Positions 9,082-17,366 of a stretch of 64,000 nucleotides of DNA are shown in pieces. The stretch covers positions 153,750 through 217,749 of the forward strand of contig NZ_LR131147.1 of assembly GCF_900626285.1 (NCBI RefSeq), given 5' to 3'. The notes beneath the pieces were generated by a model. The model had not been told where the DNA came from and did not search any database. It worked only from the letters and a program-made list of their open reading frames with translations. Every line of letters begins with the position of its first letter. Position 1 is the stretch's first letter. The position numbers and the translations under genes were made by a program. Origin of the DNA: Intestinimonas massiliensis (ex Afouda et al. 2020). GTDB taxonomy: Bacteria > Bacillota > Clostridia > Oscillospirales > Oscillospiraceae.

Positions 9082-9938
9082 GGCGCTAAGTCCTCCGGTG
9101 TCTCAAGTGTAAAGTTCCCGAGCTTTCCGCTTCTGTACTCATCCAGGAGCACCCGGGCCATGCGTTCGGTGTCCACTTCGCCGCCGGAGATAAGAAATCC
9201 TCGCTTCCGGCCGCACAGCTCCAGCAGTTCCCAGCCGGGCATACCCGGCTCCGGCTCCACCTTGTAGCGGGCAGTCAGTGCCTGGGGATACCGCTGGCCC
9301 AAGATCTCTGCCAGGTGGCAGGCCAGGGTCTCCAGATCCATGATCTCGTCCTTTACCGCGCCTGTAAAGGCCAAATGCATGCCAGTTGTCTCGTCCTCAA
9401 ATTTGGGCCACAGGATACCGGGGGTATCCAGCAGATCCAGGCCGGCATCCACGTTCACCCACTGTTTGCCCCTGGTAACGCCGGGTTTGTTCCCAGCCTT
9501 GGCGGATTTCTTTTTAGCCACCTGGTTGATGAAGGTGGACTTTCCTACGTTAGGCACGCCCACCACCATGGCCCGCACGGGGCGGCCCACCAATCCCTTT
9601 GCCTTCCACTGCTCAATCTTATCCTTCAGGGCGGAGCGGATAGCGGCGGAAAATTGGCTGACGCCTTTTCCGTCCCTGGCGTTGGTCTCCAGCACCCACC
9701 AGCCTCGGCTGCGGAACCAGTCTCCCCACACTTTGTTCATAGCGGGGTCGGCCTGATCCGCCCGATTGAGTACGATCAGGCGGGGCTTCTCCCCCACCAG
9801 CTCATCAATGTCCGGGTTGCGGCTGGAGATGGGAATGCGGGCGTCAATGATCTCAGCCACCAAATCCACCAGCTTCAGATCCGCCTGGATCTGCCGCCGG
9901 GTCTTTGTCATGTGGCCGGGATACCACTGAATATCCAT
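9078..9938 (-). CDS. rbgA: Ribosome biogenesis GTPase RbgA (YlqF)
   Basis: This circularly permuted GTPase is needed for late 50S subunit assembly. In order: MDIQWYPGHMTKTRRQI at the N-terminus, the G4 motif NRAD, the G1 P-loop GVPNVGKSTFIN and the G3 motif DTPG, followed by the C-terminal ANTAR-like RNA-binding domain. The open frame extends 36 codons further upstream, but ATG 9938 has a strong GGAGGCGGGG site and matches the family start, giving 286 aa. It is the first gene of the operon driven by the promoter at 9979-10007. Confidence 0.94.
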   Translation of the reverse strand: MDIQWYPGHMTKTRRQIQADLKLVDLVAEIIDARIPISSRNPDIDELVGEKPRLIVLNRADQADPAMNKVWGDWFRSRGWWVLETNARDGKGVSQFSAAIRSALKDKIEQWKAKGLVGRPVRAMVVGVPNVGKSTFINQVAKKKSAKAGNKPGVTRGKQWVNVDAGLDLLDTPGILWPKFEDETTGMHLAFTGAVKDEIMDLETLACHLAEILGQRYPQALTARYKVEPEPGMPGWELLELCGRKRGFLISGGEVDTERMARVLLDEYRSGKLGNFTLETPEDLAP

Positions 9939-9978
9939 ATCCCCGCCTCCTTTCTGGTGTTCTGTTTCAATGGAATTC

Positions 9979-10007
9979 ATTATACTCAATATCTTGTGGT
10001 TTGAAAA
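9979..10007 (-). promoter_or_regulatory. Housekeeping promoter for the rbgA operon
   Basis: Read on the minus strand, TTTTCA (10002-10007) and a perfect TATAAT (9979-9984) are separated by 17 bp. The predicted transcript starts about 35 bp before the rbgA ATG. It lies between the rplS terminator and rbgA. Confidence 0.65.
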
Positions 10008-10029
10008 GAGTAAGCCACAAATTTTTAAA

Positions 10030-10060
10030 CAAAAAAGGAGAGGCATCGCCTCTCCTTTTT
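10030..10060 (-). terminator. Intrinsic terminator after rplS
   Basis: AAAAAGGAGAGGC and GCCTCTCCTTTTT pair over 13 bp around a 3-nt loop, and the minus-strand transcript continues into a run of seven T residues. It ends the SpoIVFA/SpoIVFB-like-rplS unit. Confidence 0.85.
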
Positions 10061-10073
10061 GTCGCTGGCAGAA

Positions 10074-10415
10074 TCAGATGCGCTCCTTGATCTTGGCGCT
10101 CTTGCCCACGCGGTCACGCAGGTAGTAGAGCTTGGCCCGGCGGACTTTGCCCTTGCGGACGATCTCGATCTTATCCACCGCGGGAGCATGGATGGGGAAT
10201 ACCTTCTCCACGCCTACGCCGTAGGACACGCGGCGTACAGTGATGGTCTCCTCGATGCCGCCGTGCTTCTTGGCGATGACGGTGCCCTCGAAAACCTGGA
10301 TACGCTCGCGGTTGCCTTCCTTGATGTGCACGTGCACACGGACGGTGTCGCCCACCTCAGCCTTGGGGGGCTCGGACTTCTGATACTTGGCGCTGAAAGC
10401 CTGCATGAGATCCAT
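10074..10415 (-). CDS. rplS: 50S ribosomal protein L19
   Basis: The 113-aa protein carries the L19 signature VRVHVHIKEGNRERIQVFEG and the C-terminal RRAKLYYLRDRVGKSAKIKE. It bridges 50S and 30S subunits. The frame is open far upstream, but ATG 10415 with AGGAGG (spacing about 8) fits the family start (MDLMQAF). An 85-bp leader with a hairpin separates it from the upstream M50 protease gene. Confidence 0.96.
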   Translation of the reverse strand: MDLMQAFSAKYQKSEPPKAEVGDTVRVHVHIKEGNRERIQVFEGTVIAKKHGGIEETITVRRVSYGVGVEKVFPIHAPAVDKIEIVRKGKVRRAKLYYLRDRVGKSAKIKERI

Positions 10416-10458
10416 TTTTACTTCCTCCTGTTTATAGGCGTTCGTGCCGGCTATAAAT

Positions 10459-10481
10459 GCCGCTCTCTCCTTTGGAGCGGC
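10459..10481 (-). promoter_or_regulatory. Hairpin in the rplS leader (possible L19 leader element)
   Basis: GCCGCTC and GAGCGGC form a 7-bp perfect stem with a 9-nt loop, 44 nt upstream of the rplS start. Ribosomal-protein leaders regulating rplS are known in Firmicutes. Whether this hairpin belongs to that family is inference; only the stem itself is seen. Confidence 0.35.
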
Positions 10482-10500
10482 AGCCGCAGAGGACCACCCT

Positions 10501-11133
10501 TTATTGAGTCCATGGTATTTTACCATAGCTATTCTTTGAATGCAAGCCCTTTTTTCCGGGAAAACTTCCGGCCAGCAGCCAGGCACTGAGCAGGGGCAAC
10601 GTGAGGTTGAGACTGCCGGATCGCAGCAAGATCAGAGTACCGGCCAGCAGGCCGGCTGCCAAAGCAATGGCCAGGATGCCAAGGAAACGCGCCGCCCCCT
10701 CCCGGCCCAGCAGCGGCATCAGCAGGCAGCTCAATGCTCGCCCGCCGTCCAGGCAGCCGGCGGGCAGCAGATTAAAAGCCCCCAGGGCAAAATTGATGCC
10801 TGCGAAGCACCAGCCCTCTTCTCCCCACAGTCGGACAGCGGCAAAGCCCATCGCCAGGTTCACCAAGGGACCGGCCAGGGCCGTCAACATCTGCCCCGCC
10901 CACCCCATGGTTCTGCGGCCGGAGAGCCGCATCTCAGCACCCACACAGGTAATCCGCAGCAGCTTGACCTGCCCGCCAAGAGCCAGAATGGCCAGATAGT
11001 GGCCCAGCTCATGGACGGTACAGGCCAGCAGAGACAGCAGGAACAGTCCCTGGTCATCAAAATAATAGAGCAGCGCACCCAGCAACAGCGCGCCGCCGCT
11101 TACCTCCACCCGTCTCCAACGCAGCACGGTCAC
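10501..11133 (-). CDS. SpoIVFB-like intramembrane metalloprotease (M50)
   Basis: The 210-aa polytopic membrane protein has the site-2-protease motifs: HELGH at about residues 42-46 in CTVHELGHYLAILALGG, and the second motif NLLPAGCLDGGRAL near residue 120. The size and the absence of a PDZ domain resemble SpoIVFB, which cleaves pro-sigma-K in the mother cell. The pairing with an upstream LytM-domain membrane protein, overlapping by 4 bp (GTGA), matches the spoIVFA-spoIVFB arrangement. Family placement is well supported; the sporulation role is inferred from gene pairing. Confidence 0.82.
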   Translation of the reverse strand: MTVLRWRRVEVSGGALLLGALLYYFDDQGLFLLSLLACTVHELGHYLAILALGGQVKLLRITCVGAEMRLSGRRTMGWAGQMLTALAGPLVNLAMGFAAVRLWGEEGWCFAGINFALGAFNLLPAGCLDGGRALSCLLMPLLGREGAARFLGILAIALAAGLLAGTLILLRSGSLNLTLPLLSAWLLAGSFPGKKGLHSKNSYGKIPWTQ

Positions 11134-12158
11134 TGGGTCTCAATATAGTACAGCGGATTGAGGCGGACGCCGTTCAGCTTCATCTCAAAATGCAGATGGG
11201 GCCCGGTGACATTGCCGGTAGCTCCCGACTCGGCCACCTTCTCCCCCGCCGCCACACTCTGTCCCTGCTGGACACACAGCTTGCTGCAATGGCAGTAGAA
11301 GGTCTTGAGGCCTCCCGTGTGGCTGATCTGGAGGTAAAGGCCGTATTCCGGACTGTCTCCGATATAGTCCACTGTACCCTCCGCAAAGGCCAGCACGGAC
11401 GTACCGCTGTTGACCGCCAGATCTACGCCGTTATGGAACCGCTCTTCCCCATCCACCGGGTGCTCCCGCCAGCCAAAGGGAGAGGAAACCCAGCCCAGGG
11501 CAGGGGTCACTGTCTCATCTATGCCAATGGCACTTAGATTATATTTGTCCATGGTGGTATTGTCCGGCAGCGCCGGGCCGCTATAATCCATATGCTCCAC
11601 CGCCGGCTCGGTGGCAGGCGCGGGTAACGGATCAGGCGTTTGCTCCGGCTCCGGGGCGGCAGTCGGCTCCGCCGGCTGGGCCGATCCGGCCACCAGCTTC
11701 ATTGTATCCGTCCATAAACCCTCTGGTCCTTCCGGCGCCTGGCGCAGCCCGCACAGAAGGGCGGCCTGCTCCGCGTAAAGCGGCTGCTCCGCCCCATCAG
11801 CGGCGGCAGGCTCCTCCCCCAGCAATCCGCCCCACAGCACACCCAGCGCATCGGTCACCGGCTCTCCCTCCGACACTGCCTGACCCAGCGCGGAAAACGC
11901 CGCCTGAAAATCTGTATCCTGTCGGATGATGGACAAAAGCTGCGTCCGCACCCTATCCATACCAGCCGGAAAGATCCCCTTCCCGATGAAAACAGCCAGG
12001 AAAAGTACCAGGCAGGTTATCAGCTGGATCAGCCTGCGCCGCTCCGCAGGTCCCAGAGCCGTCTTTGATCCATGGCGCCGCCCTGCGGCAGTCCTGCGCC
12101 CTGTGCTTTTACTTTGCCGTATCCGCTCCTGCCCCTGTGTCCGTCTGACCGTCCCCAT
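11130..12158 (-). CDS. SpoIVFA-like membrane-anchored M23/LytM protein
   Basis: The 342-aa protein has a basic N-terminus, one membrane segment around residues 43-63 (IQLITCLVLFLAVFIGKGIF), an Ala/Pro/Glu-rich linker (about 155-195) and a C-terminal M23 domain. Unlike the degenerate LytM domain of Bacillus SpoIVFA, the zinc ligands look complete: HNGVD, then FYCHCSKL, then GPHLHFE. It could therefore be an active endopeptidase, a SpoIIQ-type protein, or a SpoIVFA equivalent holding the M50 protease. The 4-bp overlap with the M50 gene points to the last. Confidence 0.78.
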   Translation of the reverse strand: MGTVRRTQGQERIRQSKSTGRRTAAGRRHGSKTALGPAERRRLIQLITCLVLFLAVFIGKGIFPAGMDRVRTQLLSIIRQDTDFQAAFSALGQAVSEGEPVTDALGVLWGGLLGEEPAAADGAEQPLYAEQAALLCGLRQAPEGPEGLWTDTMKLVAGSAQPAEPTAAPEPEQTPDPLPAPATEPAVEHMDYSGPALPDNTTMDKYNLSAIGIDETVTPALGWVSSPFGWREHPVDGEERFHNGVDLAVNSGTSVLAFAEGTVDYIGDSPEYGLYLQISHTGGLKTFYCHCSKLCVQQGQSVAAGEKVAESGATGNVTGPHLHFEMKLNGVRLNPLYYIETQ

Positions 12159-12225
12159 AGCGGTGTCCTTCCCTTCTGTAAGGCGTTTCGGACTATCTAT
12201 ATGCGGACGTGCCCTGGGCTATTCC

Positions 12226-12262
12226 AAAAAGCAGGCCGGCCTCAGAGAAGAGGCCGGCCTGC
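12226..12262 (-). terminator. Intrinsic terminator after rarA
   Basis: GCAGGCCGGCCTC (12231-12243) and GAGGCCGGCCTGC (12250-12262) form a perfect 13-bp stem with a 6-nt loop. On the minus strand it is followed by TTTTTGG. Confidence 0.85.
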
Positions 12263-12270
12263 AAAACCGC

Positions 12271-13542
12271 TTATTCCTGTCTGCCTTTGATCTCCTCCCA
12301 GTATCGTCTGGCAGCCTGTTCAGTCTTATTGTCACCGTACCGGTAATAATGAGTGCCAGCCAGGATATCCGGCAGATATTGCTGCTTTACCCAGTGGTTT
12401 GGGAAATCGTGAGGATATAAATAGCCCTGTTCCCGCTCCATACCGGCGGAATCGGCGTGGACATTTTGCAGATGGCGGGGATAATCTCCGGTCTTTCCCG
12501 CCCGCACATCCGCCTGGGCGGCGGCGATTCCCTTGTAAACCGAGTTGGATTTAGGGGCGGTAGCCAGCAGGATCGCCGCCTGAGCCAAAGGCAGCCGGGC
12601 CTCCGGCAGGCCCAGCTGGAGGGCGTTGTCCACGCAGGCTTTGACGATCAGAGCGGCCTGAGGATAGGCCATACCCACATCCTCGCTGGCGGAGCACAGC
12701 AGACGCCGGATGGCGGTGATCAGATCCCCTGCCTCCAGCAGCCGGGCCAGGTAGTGGAGGGCGGCGTCCGGGTCGGAACCCCGGAGAGACTTCATCAGGG
12801 CGGAAGCGATGTCAAAGTGGTCGTCGCCCTCCCGGTCATAGCGCATGGCGGAGCGCTGGGCCACCGTCTGGGCATCGTCCAGAGTGACAAGTAATTTCCC
12901 TTGCTCCCGCTTGGCGGAGTTGAGCAGCAGCTCAATGGCATTCATGGCTTTGCGTACATCTCCCCCGCAGGCGGAGGCAATGTGCTCCTTTACCCCGTCC
13001 TCGCAGCAGACCTGGGCCTCCAGACGCTCCCCCATGAGCCGAATGCCCCGCTCCACGGCAGGCAGCACATCGGCGGCAGACAGTGGCTTGAACTCGAATA
13101 CCGTGGACCGGCTGAGAACGGCGTTGTAGACGTAGAAATAGGGGTTCTCCGTGGTGGAGGCAATAAGGGTAATCTTTCCGTTCTCCATGAATTCCAACAG
13201 GGACTGCTGCTGCTTCTTATTGAAATACTGGATCTCATCCAGGTAGAGCAGCACACCGTCAGGGGCCAGCATGGTGCCGATCTCCCCAATGATATCCTTG
13301 ATATCGGAGATGGAAGCAGTGGTGGCGTTGAGCCGGTGGAGGGGCCGGTTGGTGCGCTTGGCGATCAGGTTGGCTACCGTGGTCTTTCCGGTGCCTGAGG
13401 GCCCGTAAAAGACCATGTTTGGAATGTTGCCCCCCTCAATGATGCGGCGGAGCAGGCCGTTCTCACCCAGAATATGTTTCTGCCCTACCACCTCGTCCAG
13501 GGTCTGGGGCCGGATCTCGTCAGCCAGCGGCCGGTATGTCAT
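12271..13542 (-). CDS. rarA: Replication-associated recombination protein RarA (MgsA)
   Basis: This AAA+ clamp-loader-like ATPase acts at stalled replication forks. Walker A is GPSGTGKT, Walker B is LLYLDEIQYF, and sensor 1 lies in IASTTENPYF. The C-terminal segment with SNSVYKGIAAA and PRHLQNVHAD is diagnostic of the RarA/MgsA family. ATG 13542 has GGGAGG six bases upstream, giving 423 aa; the 20 further upstream codons lack a ribosome site. Confidence 0.93.
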   Translation of the reverse strand: MTYRPLADEIRPQTLDEVVGQKHILGENGLLRRIIEGGNIPNMVFYGPSGTGKTTVANLIAKRTNRPLHRLNATTASISDIKDIIGEIGTMLAPDGVLLYLDEIQYFNKKQQQSLLEFMENGKITLIASTTENPYFYVYNAVLSRSTVFEFKPLSAADVLPAVERGIRLMGERLEAQVCCEDGVKEHIASACGGDVRKAMNAIELLLNSAKREQGKLLVTLDDAQTVAQRSAMRYDREGDDHFDIASALMKSLRGSDPDAALHYLARLLEAGDLITAIRRLLCSASEDVGMAYPQAALIVKACVDNALQLGLPEARLPLAQAAILLATAPKSNSVYKGIAAAQADVRAGKTGDYPRHLQNVHADSAGMEREQGYLYPHDFPNHWVKQQYLPDILAGTHYYRYGDNKTEQAARRYWEEIKGRQE

Positions 13543-13565
13543 GGGAAAGCCTCCCTCATCAAAAC

Positions 13566-13597
13566 AGAATGGAGCGGAATTTCTTCCGCTCCATTCT
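13566..13597 (-). terminator. Terminator hairpin after glyA
   Basis: A 14-bp perfect stem (AGAATGGAGCGGAA with its complement) closes a 4-nt loop directly downstream of glyA. On the minus strand it is followed by GTTTTGA, a short T-run, and it overlaps the rarA leader. Confidence 0.7.
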
Positions 13598-13610
13598 AAC
13601 ACATGTTCGA

Positions 13611-14837
13611 TTATTCGTACAGGGGGTATTTTGCGGTGAGCTGGGCCACCTGAGCCCGCAGGTCATCCTGCTTACCCTCGAAGTCGGTAGCGGTGCGCCA
13701 CATGACCTTGGCAATGACCTCCATGTCCTCCTCCTTGAAGCCGCGGGTGGTGGCAGCGGGGGTGCCCACCCGGATGCCGGAGGTGACAAAGGGCTTCTCC
13801 GGGTCGTTGGGGATGGCATTCTTGTTGACGGTGATGTTCACCTCGTCCAGCCGCTTCTCCATCTCCTTACCGGTGAGGTGGGCGGGCCGCAGGTCCACCA
13901 GCATCAGGTGGTTGTCGGTGCCGCCGCTGACCAGATCAAAGCCCTCTGCCATCAGCGCCTTGGCCAGGGCCGCGGCGTTGTTGACGATCTGCTGCTGATA
14001 GGCCTTGAACTCCGGCTTCATGGCCTCGCCCAGAGCCACCGCCTTGGCGGCGATGATGTGCTCCAGAGGACCGCCCTGGCTGCCGGGGAAGATGGCGGAG
14101 TCGATCTTCTTGGCCAGCTCCTCCTTGCACAGGATCATGCCGCCCCGGGGGCCCCGCAGGGTCTTGTGGGTGGTGGTGGACACCACGTCGGCATAGGGCA
14201 CCGGAGAGGGATGGAGCCCGGCGGCCACAAGGCCGGCAATGTGGGCCATATCCACAAACAGATAGGCGCCTACCTCGTGGGCAATGTCCGCGAAGGTCTT
14301 GAAGTCGATGATCCGGGGATAGGCGGAGGCACCGGCCAGGATCATCTTGGGTCTGTGCTTCTTGGCCAGATCCCGGACCTGGTCATAGTCGATGTAGCCC
14401 TGGTCGTTGACGCCGTAGGCCACGATGTGATAGTTCTTGCCGGAAAAATTCACCGGAGAGCCGTGGGTCAGGTGACCGCCGTTGGCCAGATCCATGCCCA
14501 GCACAGTGTCCCCGTGCTCACACAGGGCCTGATATACCGCGTAGTTGGCGTTGGCGCCGCAGTGGGGCTGTACATTGGCATGGTCCGCACCGAAGAGCTG
14601 ACAGGCCCGCTTGCGGGCGATGTCCTCCACCACGTCCACGCACTGGCAGCCGCCATAGTACCGCTTGCCGGGATATCCCTCGGCGTATTTGTTGGTGAGT
14701 ACCGTGGCCGCCGCCGCCAGCACCGCTTCGCTGACGAAGTTCTCCGAGGCGATAAGTTCGATGTTCCGGCGCTGCCGTTCATACTCCGCCTGGACCGCGG
14801 CACCTACCTCCGGATCCTGCGCTGTCAGAAATGTCAT
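13611..14837 (-). CDS. glyA: Serine hydroxymethyltransferase
   Basis: This PLP enzyme interconverts serine and glycine with tetrahydrofolate, supplying one-carbon units. Family motifs are IELIASENFVSEAVL, NKYAEGYPGKRYYGGC, and the PLP-lysine region VVSTTTHKTLRGPRGG. The start is chosen as ATG 14837 (MTFLTAQDPEV, 408 aa) by comparison with the family; a TTG five codons upstream with AGGTGG before it is a possible alternative. A consensus promoter lies about 90 bp upstream. Confidence 0.96.
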   Translation of the reverse strand: MTFLTAQDPEVGAAVQAEYERQRRNIELIASENFVSEAVLAAAATVLTNKYAEGYPGKRYYGGCQCVDVVEDIARKRACQLFGADHANVQPHCGANANYAVYQALCEHGDTVLGMDLANGGHLTHGSPVNFSGKNYHIVAYGVNDQGYIDYDQVRDLAKKHRPKMILAGASAYPRIIDFKTFADIAHEVGAYLFVDMAHIAGLVAAGLHPSPVPYADVVSTTTHKTLRGPRGGMILCKEELAKKIDSAIFPGSQGGPLEHIIAAKAVALGEAMKPEFKAYQQQIVNNAAALAKALMAEGFDLVSGGTDNHLMLVDLRPAHLTGKEMEKRLDEVNITVNKNAIPNDPEKPFVTSGIRVGTPAATTRGFKEEDMEVIAKVMWRTATDFEGKQDDLRAQVAQLTAKYPLYE

Positions 14838-14923
14838 GATATCCTTGACCAAATTCTGTCGCCACCTTTCCCGTTTCTCCGCGTCCGGCTCCGCCGGAGC
14901 GGGCCGATTCAGCGATTTAGTTC

Positions 14924-14952
14924 ATTATACCTGTTCCCATGAAAAAATACAA
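14924..14952 (-). promoter_or_regulatory. Housekeeping promoter for glyA
   Basis: On the minus strand TTGTAT (14947-14952), a 17-bp spacer and a perfect TATAAT (14924-14929) precede glyA. The leader of roughly 80 nt contains a GC-rich palindrome (GGCTCCGCCGGAGC at 14888-14901). No glycine riboswitch was seen. Confidence 0.65.
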
Positions 14953-15022
14953 TTGCCACCTGCGGAAAAACGCCCTCGTATTTTATCGGATTCTGTGTTA
15001 TATTGTCTAACGAGGTGATTAT

Positions 15023-15670
15023 ATGAAAACCCAAGAGGAAGTCTGGTCTATCGTGCAGGAGCTGAAGCGCCTTTACCCTGACAGTCTCTGCTCCCTGCCC
15101 TACCCCAAACCCTATGAATTGCTGTTTGCCGTCCGCCTGGCCGCCCAGTGCACCGACGAGCGCGTCAATATGGTCACCCCCGCCCTGTACGCCCGGTTCC
15201 CCACCCTGGAATCCCTGGCGGAGGCCGATGTCAGCGAGGTGGAGACCTACATCCACTCCACCGGCTTCTTCCGGGCCAAGGCCCGTGACATCGTGGCCGC
15301 CGCCCGCATGATGCTGGAGCAATACGACGGCAAGGTGCCCGACACCATGGAGGACCTGCTGAAGCTGCCCGGTGTGGGCCGGAAGACAGCCAACCTGATC
15401 CTGGGAGACGTGTATCATAAACCCGGCGTGGTGGTGGCTGACACCCACTGCATCCGTATCACCGGCCGTCTGGGCCTCACCGACGGCACCAAGGACCCAG
15501 TAAAGGTGGAGCAGCAGCTGCGTCAGGTGCTGCCGCCGGAAGAATCCAACGATTTCTGCCACCGGATGGTGCTCCACGGCCGGGCGGTATGTATGGCCCG
15601 CAAGCCGGACTGCCAGAACTGCACCCTGCGCCCCTGGTGTTCCTACTTTACCAACACGCAGGAAGAATAA
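15023..15670 (+). CDS. nth: Endonuclease III (DNA glycosylase/AP lyase)
   Basis: The 215-aa enzyme excises oxidised pyrimidines. The helix-hairpin-helix LPGVGRKTA carries the catalytic Lys, VADTHCIR carries the catalytic Asp, and the C-terminal [4Fe-4S] ligands follow the Nth spacing C-x6-C-x2-C-x5-C (CMARKPDCQNCTLRPWC). ATG at 15023 has GAGGTG upstream. It is divergent from glyA and convergent with coaX, which share a terminator. Confidence 0.95.
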   Translation: MKTQEEVWSIVQELKRLYPDSLCSLPYPKPYELLFAVRLAAQCTDERVNMVTPALYARFPTLESLAEADVSEVETYIHSTGFFRAKARDIVAAARMMLEQYDGKVPDTMEDLLKLPGVGRKTANLILGDVYHKPGVVVADTHCIRITGRLGLTDGTKDPVKVEQQLRQVLPPEESNDFCHRMVLHGRAVCMARKPDCQNCTLRPWCSYFTNTQEE

Positions 15671-15677
15671 ACCGCAG

Positions 15678-15716
15678 AAAATGGTCCGTTCCCATATGGG
15701 AACGGACCATTTTTTA
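15678..15716. terminator. Bidirectional terminator between nth and coaX
   Basis: A near-perfect 18-bp palindrome centred on CCCATATGGG (15691-15700) is flanked by A-rich and T-rich runs on both strands. The coaX stop codon lies in its T-run. Confidence 0.85.
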
Positions 15717-16493
15717 CTGTTTTCCTTTTTCCCGCTGATAGATGATGCGCAGGCCGTCCAGCACCAGCTGGGGGTCCACCACGTCGATGAGATCGGTATT
15801 GTCCGCCACCATCCGGGCCAGGCCGCCGGTAGCGATCACCTTGATGTCGCCGCCGCCCATCTCCCGTTTGGCCTGACGGATCAGATACTCCATGGCCCCG
15901 ATATAACCCATCACCGAACCGGCCTGGATCTGGCCCACGGCAGTGGTGCTCAGCACCGTATCCGGCTTCACCAGCTCCACCCGGGGCAGCAGAGCAGTCT
16001 TCTGGAACAGGCCGTCAATGGACACCCGCACGCCGGCGGTGATGCAGCCGCCCAGATAGATCCCGTCCTTGCTTACCGCATCCAGAGTGGTAGCAGTACC
16101 GAAGTCCAGCACGATGAGGGGCGCACCGTACTTCTCCATGGCGGCAATGTCCGCCACTGCCCGGTCGGGGCCCAGCCGCTCATCGCTGTCACACTCCACA
16201 TAGGGCAGTTTGGGGTCCAGATCATCGTCAATAACCAGCGGCGTCTTACCCAGATATTTCTTCACTGCGTTGGACAGGGTATGCATGATCTGAGGGACCA
16301 CCGAGCCGATAACCACGTCCTCCACCTGCTCCAGTGCCACGCCGAACCGCTGAAAATACTGACACATCAGCAGGCCCATCTCATCCGAGGTGCGGTTGGC
16401 ATCGGTCATCAGGCGAAAGCTGCCCTTCAGCTCTTCCCCCTCATAGATCCCCAGAACCATATTGGTATTTCCTACATCAATGGCAAGCAGCAT
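15714..16493 (-). CDS. coaX: Type III pantothenate kinase
   Basis: The 259-aa ASKHA-fold kinase phosphorylates pantothenate in the first step of coenzyme A synthesis. Motifs are MLLAIDVGNTNMVLGIYEG at the N-terminus, LGPDRAVADIAA near residue 105 and DFGTATTLDAV near 130. This form is not inhibited by CoA and needs a monovalent cation (family knowledge). ATG at 16493 has AAGGGGGAAG upstream. Confidence 0.95.
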   Translation of the reverse strand: MLLAIDVGNTNMVLGIYEGEELKGSFRLMTDANRTSDEMGLLMCQYFQRFGVALEQVEDVVIGSVVPQIMHTLSNAVKKYLGKTPLVIDDDLDPKLPYVECDSDERLGPDRAVADIAAMEKYGAPLIVLDFGTATTLDAVSKDGIYLGGCITAGVRVSIDGLFQKTALLPRVELVKPDTVLSTTAVGQIQAGSVMGYIGAMEYLIRQAKREMGGGDIKVIATGGLARMVADNTDLIDVVDPQLVLDGLRIIYQREKGKQ

Positions 16494-16511
16494 AATGCTT
16501 CCCCCTTCTTC

Positions 16512-16979
16512 TTAAGTCGTACTGATATAGCATACCGCGCCGCCGTCCTCCAGAACAGCCACGGCATAGGTCGGCTTGGCCAGGCTGCCGATGCTGCCCG
16601 GATTGACCACCCACATCCCATTCTGAAACTCACAGTATGACTCATGGGTGTGGCCGAAGCACAGCAGATGAGCACCTGCTTCCCGGGCGGCCCGGACAGC
16701 TGCCCCGGGCCCCAGTTTCACATGATAGGTATGGCCATGAGTCATCAGCAGCTTGCAGCCCTCCAGCGTAAAGACCCGCTCCTCCGGCAGGTCGGGGCGG
16801 CGTCCGTCACAGTTGCCCGGCACAAAGGTCACCGGGATATCCGGAAATTTCTCCTGAAGCGCCTGGGCATCATGTACCAGATCCCCCAGGTGAAGGATGC
16901 GGTCCGGGTGTTCCAGGCGCACCATATCCTCCATATTGGCCACATTTCCATGGGAGTCGGAAAAAATCAGCAGTTTCAT
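16512..16979 (-). CDS. YfcE/MJ0936-family metallophosphodiesterase
   Basis: The 155-aa protein begins MKLLIFSDSHGN and continues with LHLGDLVHD, VPGNCDG, LMTHGH and CFGHTH, the complete two-metal set of the small YfcE-type phosphodiesterases. The 15 codons upstream of ATG 16979 lack a better site, whereas AAAGGTGAT precedes this ATG. It sits 18 bp upstream of coaX and may be co-transcribed with it. Confidence 0.85.
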   Translation of the reverse strand: MKLLIFSDSHGNVANMEDMVRLEHPDRILHLGDLVHDAQALQEKFPDIPVTFVPGNCDGRRPDLPEERVFTLEGCKLLMTHGHTYHVKLGPGAAVRAAREAGAHLLCFGHTHESYCEFQNGMWVVNPGSIGSLAKPTYAVAVLEDGGAVCYISTT

Positions 16980-17052
16980 GCGATCACCTTTCATCCGGGA
17001 CACATATAATGACCTGAGACCCACTATAAATAATTGAGATGGAGCTGATGGT

Positions 17053-17328
17053 ATGAATATTCCTCAGTCTAATCTGGATGAACTGATGAAGGACCCCAAG
17101 GCCGCCGGTCTGCTGAAAAACAAGGCCCTGCTGCAGACCATTCTGGATGCGCCGGACACCCAGCGCCTGATCCGGCTGCTGGATCAGACAGCAGGCGGAG
17201 ATCTGAAGCAGGCCGCCAGTTCCGCCGCCAAGGGGGATGCCAGTGCGCTGTCCGGTCTGGTGCGGCAGGTCATGAACAGTGAGGAGGGCGCACGGCTCAT
17301 TCAGCAGCTCAATCAGAAGATCAAGTAA
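17053..17328 (+). CDS. Unknown small helical protein, first of a three-gene operon
   Basis: Not recognised. This 91-aa, predicted all-helical soluble protein has repeated motifs of the type DPKAAGLL, DAPDTQRLIRLL and NSEEGARLIQQL. It has no signal peptide, membrane segment or cysteines. GGAG lies upstream of ATG 17053. The next gene shares the same kind of DPxAxxxI helix motif, suggesting the two are distant paralogues. Confidence 0.75.
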   Translation: MNIPQSNLDELMKDPKAAGLLKNKALLQTILDAPDTQRLIRLLDQTAGGDLKQAASSAAKGDASALSGLVRQVMNSEEGARLIQQLNQKIK

Positions 17329-17366
17329 GGGAAGCAGACGGTTTCGGCATCAGAAAGGGGGATCGT

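Noticed and set aside
14853..14923. Glycine riboswitch upstream of glyA
   Set aside because: The leader is about 80 nt with one GC palindrome, too short and lacking the paired aptamer architecture.
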